Part shown: piece after piece, positions 1 through 5,693 of the stretch
How positions within the stretch are numbered: the stretch's first letter is position 1
How the letters are laid out: each line of letters begins with the position of its first letter
Assembly: GCA_002335945.1 (NCBI GenBank)
Contig: DDDD01000108.1
Location: 1 to 8,685 of the forward strand
Direction of reading: 5' to 3'
DNA length: 8,685 bases
DNA from: Porticoccaceae bacterium UBA1989
GTDB lineage: Bacteria; Pseudomonadota; Gammaproteobacteria; Pseudomonadales; Porticoccaceae
The notes under the pieces: model-generated
Told to the model about the DNA's origin: nothing
The model's database searches: none
What the model saw: only the letters and a program-made list of their open reading frames with translations
Made by a program: the position numbers and the translations under genes

Positions 1-321
1 TCGGGCGATTACCGCAACTATTTTGAACAGCAGGGCGTGCGTTACTCCCACACTATCGATCCACGCACAGGTCGACCTATTACTCACAGCCTAGCCTCAG
101 TAACCGTGTTAGCTGAACAATGTGCCGATGCAGATGCCTGGGCCACAGCCTTTATGGTACTGGGCGATGAAGAGGGTATGGCTCTGGCTAACCAGCTGGA
201 TATTCCGGTGTACATGTTGGTGAAAGAGGGCGCTGAATTTAAAGCGATCAATAGCTTAGCGTTTGAACCCTATTTAAGCCCGACAGACGTAATGACAGAC
301 ATTACAAGAGAAGAGATTTAA
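1..321 (+). CDS. apbE: FAD:protein FMN transferase ApbE, C-terminal part (5' end outside window)
   Basis: ApbE transfers FMN from FAD to a threonine in target proteins. In an NQR operon its targets are the NqrB and NqrC subunits, and it acts on the periplasmic face. The open frame enters from base 1, so about 106 C-terminal residues are visible. They begin SGDYRNYF, followed by HTIDPRTGRPI, both family motifs. Next comes CADADAWATAFMVLG, in which the Asp codon at 133-135 and the Thr codon at 145-147 fall where the family keeps its metal-binding Asp and Thr. A GTG at 37 opens the frame but lies inside the conserved domain and is not the true start. The stop is two bases before nqrM, as usual for the end of nqrABCDEF-apbE-nqrM. 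The N-terminal half, including any signal peptide or lipobox, cannot be judged. The identification is firm; the assignment to an nqr operon rests on the next gene. Confidence 0.93.
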   Translation, partial: SGDYRNYFEQQGVRYSHTIDPRTGRPITHSLASVTVLAEQCADADAWATAFMVLGDEEGMALANQLDIPVYMLVKEGAEFKAINSLAFEPYLSPTDVMTDITREEI

Positions 322-323
322 AA

Positions 324-599
324 ATGACTGAGATACTGCTGAGCATACTGATGTTCTGTTTGCTGATAGCGGCAATGGCCGTTGGCGTTTTGATGGGCGG
401 TAAGCCTATTGCCGGTTCCTGTGGTGGCGTTGGTGCCGCCCTGGGTGAGGCAAATTATAACTGCGACATCTGTGGCGGTGATCCGAATAAATGCGACGAA
501 CAAACGGAATCAAACAGCAGCTCTCAATTAGACAGTAGCTCGCTTGGTTACAATGCCGTCGAAACACCATCTGCCGGCACTCATAAAGGAGATCAATAA
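324..599 (+). CDS. nqrM: NqrM, maturation factor of Na+-translocating NADH:quinone oxidoreductase (DUF539)
   Basis: NqrM is a small membrane-anchored protein required for a functional Na+-NQR. Family work links it to delivery of iron to the cysteine-liganded iron centre held by NqrD and NqrE. The 91-residue product has one N-terminal hydrophobic helix (about residues 4-24), then GGKPIAGSCGG and CDICGGDPNKC. This gives the four family cysteines, C33, C47, C50 and C57. C12 is an extra cysteine inside the helix. After C57 there is a hydrophilic, serine-rich tail of about 34 residues (SSSQLDSSS) with no motif I recognise; such tails vary in the family. The ATG lies two bases after the apbE stop, with a purine-rich AGAAGAG as a modest ribosome binding site. 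This small gene is the best evidence that a full nqr operon lies upstream of the window. Confidence 0.93.
   Translation: MTEILLSILMFCLLIAAMAVGVLMGGKPIAGSCGGVGAALGEANYNCDICGGDPNKCDEQTESNSSSQLDSSSLGYNAVETPSAGTHKGDQ
585..592 (+). promoter_or_regulatory. Ribosome binding site of sthA
   Basis: AAAGGAGA lies about 10 bases before the sthA ATG at 602, inside the last codons of nqrM. It is a strong match to the Shine-Dalgarno consensus and supports the 602 start. Because the site lies within nqrM, it also supports co-translation from one message. Confidence 0.75.
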
Positions 600-601
600 T
601 C

Positions 602-2029
602 ATGGGAGACCTGTCCTATGACCTAGTAGTAATTGGCAGTGGTCCTGCTGGTGAAGGCGCCGCCATGAATGCGGTTAAGCAGGGCTGGCGCGTGGCGATT
701 GTTGATGAGCGTGCTATGGCGGGCGGCAGCTGTACCCATTTGGGTACCATCCCCTCCAAAGCATTGCGCCAATCTGTGCGCCGTATGATGCAGTACAACA
801 CCATGCCCATGTTCCGTGCGGTGGGTGAACCGCGCTGGTTCTCTTTTCCCGAGGTAATGAAAGCCGCAGACGACGTGATTACCAAACAGGTTCAAGGCCG
901 AACCAAAGGTTATGCCCGCAATAGGATACAGATGCATATTGGTCGTGCCACTTTTACGGGATCCCATGATATCTCGGTGACGAGCAAAGATGGCAAAGTA
1001 ATAAATATTACCTCTAAAAAATTCTTGTTAGCGACGGGCTCTAGCCCTTACCGCCCGTCGGATATTGATTTCACTGACCCCGCTATTTTTGACAGCGACA
1101 GTATTTTAAAACTGGATAGCACCCCGCGAAATATTATTATTTATGGCGCCGGTGTTATCGGCTGTGAATACGCCTCAATCTTTTCAGGTTTAGATACCAG
1201 AGTAGATCTGGTTAACACTAGAGAATGGTTGATGAATTTTCTCGATGACGAGATATCTGATGCCCTGAGCTACCACCTGCGCGACCTCAATGTCACCGTG
1301 CGTCACAATGAAGAATATGAGCGAGTTGTGAGTAACGAAAATGGCATCACGCTAGAACTTAAGTCTGGCAAACGTATCCATGGCGAAGCATTACTTTGGT
1401 GTAATGGCCGTTCGGGTAATACCCGTGGTCTGGGCTTGGAGCATGCGGGTCTTGAAGCAGATGAACGTGGCCAGCTTGCAGTTAACAAGGATTATCAGAC
1501 TGCAGTGCCGCATATCTATGCTGCTGGTGATGTGATTGGCTGGCCCTCGCTGGCCGGTGCAGCCTATGACCAGGGTCGTTTCGCTGCCTCACACATGTGC
1601 GGCATGGAAGATCAATATCGAGTCGAAGATGTAGCGACGGGTATTTGGACAATCCCAGAGATTAGCTTTGTGGGCAAGAATGAATCAGAGTTAACGGCGC
1701 AAAAAGTGCCCTATGAAATTGGCCGAGCTTACTTTAAAGATACTGCTCGAGCGCATATCTCTGGCGAAGAAGTGGGCATGCTGAAAATTCTGTTCCATCA
1801 GGATACCTTGCAGATTTTAGGTATTCATTGCTTTGGTGCAGAGGCTGCAGAGATTATTCATATTGGTCAGGCCATTATGAGTCAGAAGGGTGAGGCCAAT
1901 AGTATTAAGTACTTCCTGCGCACCACCTTTAACTATCCAACTATGGCTGAAGCTTACCGTATTGCATCGATGAATGGTTTGAATCGAGTGAGCCGCGATC
2001 GTCGATCCTTTGAGGGCAAGCAGGCTTAA
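602..2029 (+). CDS. sthA: Soluble pyridine nucleotide transhydrogenase (Si-specific NAD(P)+ transhydrogenase)
   Basis: SthA is a cytoplasmic FAD flavoprotein that moves hydride between NADPH and NAD+, mainly relieving excess NADPH. The 475-residue product (E. coli: 466) follows the disulfide oxidoreductase fold. The N-terminal FAD site is IGSGPAGEGAA (11-21), with E36 at the end of the second strand. The NAD(P) Rossmann motif is YGAGVIGCEYA (181-191). The second FAD motif is YAAGDVIGWPS (306-316). In the active-site region, GGSCTHLGTIPSKALR keeps C44 but has T49 where dithiol enzymes have the second cysteine. This loss of the redox disulfide is diagnostic of the transhydrogenase. The C-terminal interface reads TTFNYPTMAEAY (441-452), without the His of the HxHPT motif in dithiol enzymes. 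About 13 residues extend past the E. coli end (RDRRSFEGKQA). The gene starts two bases after nqrM and so looks like the last gene of the nqr transcript. Confidence 0.97.
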   Translation: MGDLSYDLVVIGSGPAGEGAAMNAVKQGWRVAIVDERAMAGGSCTHLGTIPSKALRQSVRRMMQYNTMPMFRAVGEPRWFSFPEVMKAADDVITKQVQGRTKGYARNRIQMHIGRATFTGSHDISVTSKDGKVINITSKKFLLATGSSPYRPSDIDFTDPAIFDSDSILKLDSTPRNIIIYGAGVIGCEYASIFSGLDTRVDLVNTREWLMNFLDDEISDALSYHLRDLNVTVRHNEEYERVVSNENGITLELKSGKRIHGEALLWCNGRSGNTRGLGLEHAGLEADERGQLAVNKDYQTAVPHIYAAGDVIGWPSLAGAAYDQGRFAASHMCGMEDQYRVEDVATGIWTIPEISFVGKNESELTAQKVPYEIGRAYFKDTARAHISGEEVGMLKILFHQDTLQILGIHCFGAEAAEIIHIGQAIMSQKGEANSIKYFLRTTFNYPTMAEAYRIASMNGLNRVSRDRRSFEGKQA

Positions 2030-2033
2030 GGGT

Positions 2034-2336
2034 TTATTCAGTGATTTGCTTACCTGGGTGCCTAACTACGGCGTGAAGCACCCACTTCTGTTCAAAGTAC
2101 ACCACAAAACCTTCGTACTCCCAGGCTGTAATCGGTGGTGTTCCCACTGGGTCTTTAATCTCACGGGGGTCGCCAAAGGCTTCTCGGACTGCGTCTTTGG
2201 TCATACTGCGATCTGGCAGTGTCAGGCCAGAAATACGAGTCTGCTCACCAATGGGTAAGGTTATCTGCTCTGCTGTCAGGGGCAGGCTTAATGCCATAGC
2301 TGCGACAGAGAGCATCCCTAAGATCGTCTTTTTCAT
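2034..2336 (-). CDS. Small exported protein with a possible BamE/SmpA-like fold
   Basis: This is a 100-residue protein of unknown function. The N-terminus MKKTILGMLSVAAMALS is a clear signal peptide, with a likely cut after LTA (residue 22). There is no cysteine there, so it should be a soluble periplasmic protein and not a lipoprotein. The mature part reads SGLTLPDRSMTKDAVREAFGDP, then TAWEYEGFVVYFE and WVLHAVV. A serine or threonine helix ending in GxP, then W-x-Y and a beta strand with a final valine-rich strand, resembles the BamE/SmpA (OmlA) layout. That likeness is my inference, not a firm family call. I place the start at the ATG (2334-2336), which has AAGGA (2345-2349) eight bases upstream; a TTG six bases earlier lacks that spacing. 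It converges on sthA with four bases between stops and diverges from lolC. Confidence 0.75.
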   Translation of the reverse strand: MKKTILGMLSVAAMALSLPLTAEQITLPIGEQTRISGLTLPDRSMTKDAVREAFGDPREIKDPVGTPPITAWEYEGFVVYFEQKWVLHAVVRHPGKQITE

Positions 2337-2344
2337 TGTCAAAA

Positions 2345-2349
2345 TCCTT
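2345..2349 (-). promoter_or_regulatory. Ribosome binding site of the small exported protein gene
   Basis: On the minus strand AAGGA (within AAAAAGGA) sits eight bases before the ATG at 2336. This favours that ATG over the in-frame TTG at 2342, from which the site would be only two bases away. Confidence 0.65.
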
Positions 2350-2362
2350 TTTACTTGTCGTT

Positions 2363-2395
2363 TACCCTATTAATTGTAGGTGATGTATTAGGGTA
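2363..2395. repeat. Spaced inverted repeat, candidate operator
   Basis: TACCCTA (2363-2369) and TAGGGTA (2389-2395) are exact reverse complements, 26 bases centre to centre. Beyond a single mismatch the next two bases (TA) also match. The right arm overlaps the candidate TATAGT -10 of lolC, and the spacer contains the candidate TACAAT -10 of the opposite gene. The geometry would suit a dimeric regulator touching two helical turns and a half apart, but no known regulator consensus is recognised. Confidence 0.4.
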
Positions 2396-2472
2396 TAGTT
2401 TAGAGAATAGTTTCGAGCAAAACAGGGACTGGTTATCATCAGATAAATCTTTGCCGCTTAAACCGCCTGATG

Positions 2473-2501
2473 TTGTGTGTGGCGGGGCTTTCGGGTTTAA
2501 T
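2473..2501 (+). promoter_or_regulatory. Candidate lolC promoter placing the transcript start at the ATG
   Basis: TTGTGT (2473-2478) and TTTAAT (2496-2501) are separated by 17 bases. The -10 matches the sigma-70 consensus at five of six bases, the -35 at about three. Transcription would be expected to begin near 2508, the A of the lolC ATG. The weak -35 makes this tentative. Confidence 0.3.
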
Positions 2502-2507
2502 CCCTGC

Positions 2508-3755
2508 ATGCTAAAAAACCTCCCGCTATTTATTGGCCTACGCTATACCCGCAGCAAACGCAGGGAAGGATTTGTGTCCTTTATTTCTGGGTTTTCTCTG
2601 TGCGCCATGGCCTTAGGTGTGATGGCTCTTATTGTGGTGTTGTCCGTGATGAATGGCTTTGATCGGGAGATCAAAAATCGTTTATTGCGCGTGGTGCCCC
2701 ATATCACGGTGGCTCGCCCTCAGGGTTTTAGTGCCGATGATATAGCGACACTGAGCCCAAAAATTATGGCGGATGTCAATATTCGTGCAGTTGTGCCCAT
2801 GGTGCAGAGTTTTGCCATGCTGTCTCAGGGTGCAGAGCAGTCTGGTGTGATGTTGCAAGGTATTGATCCTGAGTGGCCGACGCTGGCGTTGCTCAAGGAA
2901 CATATGATCAGTGGTTATTTGGAGCAATTGGCTCCGGGAGAATTTGCCGTTGTTCTGGGTAGCCAGGTAGCTCGCAGGCTCAATGTATTTGTCGGTGACC
3001 CAGTGCAGGTAACCATGCCTTCGGTCACTGTGACCCCAGCCGGAATCTTCCCGCGTATTAAAACTATGACTGTGACCGGAATCTTCGAAGTAGGTGCTCA
3101 GGTGGATTCTTCTGTGGCGTTTATTCATCAGCAAGATGCACGCAAGTTATTGCGCCTGGGGGATAAATTTCAGGGTCTGCAACTGCAGTTAACCGATGCC
3201 TATGGGGCAGATCAATGGGTTGTTCAGTCTGGCGAGACAATATTACCCGGTCTTAAATGGCGCTCCTGGACTAGCTCTATGGGCACTCTTTTTCAGGCCA
3301 TGCGCATGGAAAAAGTCGTGGTGAGTCTGCTGCTGTCGGTGATTATTGCCGTGGCGGCCTTTAATATTGTTGCCAGCCTCGTGTTGATGGTCTCGGATAA
3401 ACGTAAAGATATTGCCGTGGTGCGCACCCTAGGTGCCACCTCCGGTCTGGTGATGCGTATCTTTATGGTGCAGGGCATGGCTGTGGGCATCATGGGTATT
3501 GTTGCTGGCACTGTGTTGGGCTGCCTGCTGGCCTATTTTATTGGCGATATTGTCGGCCTGATCGAGCGCGTCGCCGGTATCTATCTGTTTGATCCCAGCG
3601 TTTATTTAATCAGCGCACTGCCATCGAGAATTTTAGTAACCGACGTTGCCATGGTTGTTGGCAGCGCCTTTATGATCAGTTTTTTAGCAACGCTCTATCC
3701 GGCATGGCGTGCCGGCCAAGTACTGCCCGCGGAGGCTCTGCGTTATGACCATTAA
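2508..3755 (+). CDS. lolC: Lipoprotein-releasing ABC transporter permease LolC
   Basis: LolC is one of two permeases of the LolCDE complex, which lifts outer-membrane lipoproteins out of the inner membrane and passes them to periplasmic LolA. The 415-residue product begins LPLFIGLRYTRS, the family N-terminus. It has a first membrane helix at about 27-48 ending in LSVMNGFDRE, a large periplasmic domain (about 50-265), and three C-terminal helices (about 270-296, 316-346 and 376-398). The C-terminus is YPAWRAGQVLPAEALRYDH. The periplasmic domain holds PSVTVTPAGIFPR (171-183), matching the proline-rich Hook of E. coli LolC that binds LolA. This makes the gene LolC, not LolE. The cytoplasmic loop DKRKDIAVVRTLGA (297-310) is the coupling region for LolD. 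I chose the ATG at 2508 because homologues start there. An open 51-codon extension back to 2355 is not family-like. No clear ribosome binding site precedes the ATG. Confidence 0.95.
   Translation: MLKNLPLFIGLRYTRSKRREGFVSFISGFSLCAMALGVMALIVVLSVMNGFDREIKNRLLRVVPHITVARPQGFSADDIATLSPKIMADVNIRAVVPMVQSFAMLSQGAEQSGVMLQGIDPEWPTLALLKEHMISGYLEQLAPGEFAVVLGSQVARRLNVFVGDPVQVTMPSVTVTPAGIFPRIKTMTVTGIFEVGAQVDSSVAFIHQQDARKLLRLGDKFQGLQLQLTDAYGADQWVVQSGETILPGLKWRSWTSSMGTLFQAMRMEKVVVSLLLSVIIAVAAFNIVASLVLMVSDKRKDIAVVRTLGATSGLVMRIFMVQGMAVGIMGIVAGTVLGCLLAYFIGDIVGLIERVAGIYLFDPSVYLISALPSRILVTDVAMVVGSAFMISFLATLYPAWRAGQVLPAEALRYDH
3731..3735 (+). promoter_or_regulatory. Ribosome binding site of lolD
   Basis: GGAGG lies nine bases before the ATG at 3745, inside the lolC codons for PAEALRY. 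It fixes the lolD start within the end of lolC and rules out the longer frame from 3709. Confidence 0.75.
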
Positions 3756-4437
3756 TTCTGTATTACTGGCCAAGGGCCTTTGCCGTGAGTATCAGCAGGC
3801 GGATACCCATCTGTCGGTGCTCGACGGGGTGAGTCTTGATATTAGTAAGGGTGAGACTCTGGCCATTATTGGTGTGTCAGGATCGGGTAAAACCACCTTA
3901 CTCAATTTGCTTGGCGGCCTAGATGATCCAAGCTCCGGTTCGATTGAGGTGTGCGGTAAAGATTGGAATACTCTGGGTACCTCGGCAAGAGCTGCTTGGC
4001 GTAATCAGCATGTCGGCTTTGTGTACCAGTTTCATCATCTGCTGGGGGAGTTTTCAGCCTTAGAAAATGTGGCTATGCCCTGTCTGATTGGCGGTGCATC
4101 TGTGGCCGAGGCGAGAGAAAGAGCGACCGTGCTACTGACTCGCGTTGGTCTAGGTGAACGTCTTAAGCATCAGCCTGCCGAGTTATCTGGTGGCGAGCGT
4201 CAACGTGTGGCGATTGCCCGCGCACTGGTCACTGAACCCTCTGTGGTACTGATGGACGAACCCACGGGTAACCTGGATCCCCATACTGCGGCCTCTATTT
4301 TAGAACTGCTTGCGGAACTCAATACATCTCTGGGTATCTGCTTTGTGGTGGTCACCCACGACCATGCTATTGCGGCGCGTATGGATCGAGTGGTTAATCT
4401 CGAAGATGGAAAGCTTCTGGACAGCGCCAATGTTTAA
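3745..4437 (+). CDS. lolD: Lipoprotein-releasing system ATP-binding protein LolD
   Basis: LolD is the cytoplasmic ATPase that powers LolCDE. The 230-residue product (E. coli: 233) has all ABC motifs: Walker A GVSGSGKTT (43-51), the Q-loop at Q95, signature LSGGERQ (148-154), Walker B VVLMDEP (167-173) with the D-loop GNLD, and the switch histidine H205 in VVVTHDH. The segment FVYQFHHLLGEFSALENVAMP just after the Q-loop closely follows E. coli LolD. It is typical of this branch of the MacB/LolD family, not of FtsE or MacB. The ATG is inside lolC (11-base overlap) with a GGAGG site, so translation is probably coupled. A longer frame from 3709 would add residues copied from the end of lolC in another frame and is rejected. 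There are no missing residues. Confidence 0.96.
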   Translation: MTINSVLLAKGLCREYQQADTHLSVLDGVSLDISKGETLAIIGVSGSGKTTLLNLLGGLDDPSSGSIEVCGKDWNTLGTSARAAWRNQHVGFVYQFHHLLGEFSALENVAMPCLIGGASVAEARERATVLLTRVGLGERLKHQPAELSGGERQRVAIARALVTEPSVVLMDEPTGNLDPHTAASILELLAELNTSLGICFVVVTHDHAIAARMDRVVNLEDGKLLDSANV

Positions 4438-5647
4438 ACCGGTCCCGCTCTTTATAGGACTGCGTTATTTCAGGTCTGGCGGCCGTTCTAATTTATTGGT
4501 GTCGTTTATTTCAATGCTGGCCATTACTGGACTAGTGCTGGGCGTTGCTCTTTTAGTCGTGGTGCTGTCGGTTATGAACGGCTTTGACCGGGAACTGCGC
4601 GAGCGTATTCTCTCAGTGGTGCCCCATGTACAACTTATTCATGGGACTGGTGTTTCGGACTGGCAGGAGCAGCAGCAGGTTATTACTCGGCTGCCGCAGG
4701 TTACCGAAGTCACGCCCTATAATCAGGTAGATGGTTTGATTCACAGCCGTCAACAGACTCGGCCTGTGCAGTTGCTGGGTCTCTCTTCAGAGGCCGTGCC
4801 CGAGGGTTTGGCCTCTGTATTAAAGCAGGGCAGATTAACGGTGCCCCTCGCTAACCAGTTGCTGCTATCTGAATCTATTGCCGAGGATTTGAATCTCTCG
4901 ATAAACCAGCGGGTGAGCGTCATTATTCCTTCCGCGACAGGGGGTAAAACCTCAGCCTATTCGTTTCAGGTGGCGGGAATTTTTGCCACCCACACTGAGC
5001 TCGACCAGGTATTGGCTCTGGCTTCTCTAGAACAGGTTGCCGAGATTGCGGGTATTCCTGGAATGGTGCAGGGCTTTAGGTTACAGGTTGCCGATGAGTT
5101 TGATGCCCGCCGTATCGGCTATGGGCTGCTTGATAGCCTGCCCTTTGGCTATGGCTTTCGAGATTGGTTTCAGACCCATGGCAACCTTTATCAGGCAATT
5201 CAGCTGTCGCGCAATATGGTTGGGCTGCTGATATTTTTGATTGTGGCGATTGCCGCGTTTAATGTGATTTCTATGCTGATGATGTCGGTGGTCGACAAGC
5301 GCAGAGATATTGCTGTCTTGCAGACTCTTGGTCTGTCTCGGGTAAAAATTGTTCAGCTTTTTTTAGTGCAGGGCACCATGATCGGACTATTTGGTATTTC
5401 CATTGGTGTACTTTTTGGCGTGCTGGGTTGTTACTGGGTCGCCGATCTTGTGGGTTGGATTGAGGCTATGCTGGGCACAACGTTTCTCAATACGTCGGTG
5501 TATCCGATTGATTATATTCCAGTAGATATGCGCTGGTCTGATGTGGCGACTATTGCGGCGGCGGCTATAGGATTGAATACTCTGGCGACGATTTATCCTG
5601 CTGTGCGGGCGAGTCGTATGGTGCCAGCGGAAGAGCTGCGCTATTGA
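4430..5647 (+). CDS. lolE: Lipoprotein-releasing ABC transporter permease LolE
   Basis: This is the second permease of LolCDE, which with LolC forms the membrane channel; LolE is the one that first contacts lipoprotein. The 405-residue product shares its ends with LolC: VPLFIGLRYFRSGGRS at the start and YPAVRASRMVPAEELRY at the end. Helices lie at about 27-49, 262-287, 308-338 and 370-390, with the periplasmic domain between the first two. It is called LolE from its third place in the set and because the LolC-type Hook is missing: residues 167-179 read PSATGGKTSAYSF, shorter and without the proline pattern. The coupling loop is DKRRDIAVLQTLG (289-301). The ATG overlaps the lolD stop by eight bases (ATGTTTAA), with only a weak TGGA upstream, so translation probably depends on ribosomes leaving lolD. 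The longer frame from 4310 is inside lolD and rejected. Confidence 0.93.
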   Translation: MFKPVPLFIGLRYFRSGGRSNLLVSFISMLAITGLVLGVALLVVVLSVMNGFDRELRERILSVVPHVQLIHGTGVSDWQEQQQVITRLPQVTEVTPYNQVDGLIHSRQQTRPVQLLGLSSEAVPEGLASVLKQGRLTVPLANQLLLSESIAEDLNLSINQRVSVIIPSATGGKTSAYSFQVAGIFATHTELDQVLALASLEQVAEIAGIPGMVQGFRLQVADEFDARRIGYGLLDSLPFGYGFRDWFQTHGNLYQAIQLSRNMVGLLIFLIVAIAAFNVISMLMMSVVDKRRDIAVLQTLGLSRVKIVQLFLVQGTMIGLFGISIGVLFGVLGCYWVADLVGWIEAMLGTTFLNTSVYPIDYIPVDMRWSDVATIAAAAIGLNTLATIYPAVRASRMVPAEELRY

Positions 5648-5650
5648 TAT

Positions 5651-5693
5651 AGGATCTAATGCTGGCGGCTTTTCTGTTCTAGGCGTAGATCCT
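5651..5693. repeat. Inverted repeat at the lolE / DUF2062 junction
   Basis: AGGATCTA (5651-5658) and TAGATCCT (5686-5693) are exact reverse complements around a 27-base loop. The left arm contains the stop codon of the minus-strand gene (5656-5658) and begins three bases after the lolE stop. Neither strand has a T-run after it, so it is not a standard intrinsic terminator; chance remains possible. Confidence 0.35.

Larger units (their letters stand above)
2337..2507. promoter_or_regulatory. Divergent intergenic region between the small exported gene and lolC
   Basis: This 171-base interval must hold the promoters for both flanking genes. On the minus strand TACAAT (2378-2373) is a candidate -10 for the exported gene, but no good -35 is paired with it. 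On the plus strand TATAGT (2394-2399) is a possible -10 that would leave a leader of about 100 bases before lolC, and it also lacks a convincing -35. A second forward candidate lies at 2473-2501. A spaced inverted repeat occupies 2363-2395. The lolC reading frame is open from 2355 without a stop, but that extension does not resemble LolC. Confidence 0.55.

Noticed and set aside
623..967. 114-codon minus-strand open frame inside sthA
   Set aside because: It is antisense to the conserved FAD-binding domain and the product has no recognisable domain.
2055..2084. Inverted repeat as an intrinsic terminator for sthA
   Set aside because: The stem is seven bases with a 16-base loop, lies inside the opposing gene and has no T-run on either strand.
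2355..2507. 51-codon N-terminal extension of lolC starting at TTG 2355
   Set aside because: The frame is open, but LolC homologues begin at LPLFIGLRY; the extension has no membrane helix or family match and covers the promoter region.
2682..3134. 150-codon minus-strand open frame inside lolC
   Set aside because: It lies wholly antisense to a well-conserved gene, its product (His- and Arg-rich) resembles no family, and lolC codon use explains the lack of stops.
3709..3744. Longer lolD start at 3709
   Set aside because: The ATG at 3745 has GGAGG nine bases upstream and gives the family length; the extra residues are read from lolC in another frame.
4310..4429. Longer lolE frame starting at 4310
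   Set aside because: This part is out-of-frame lolD coding sequence; the family N-terminus begins at the ATG at 4430.
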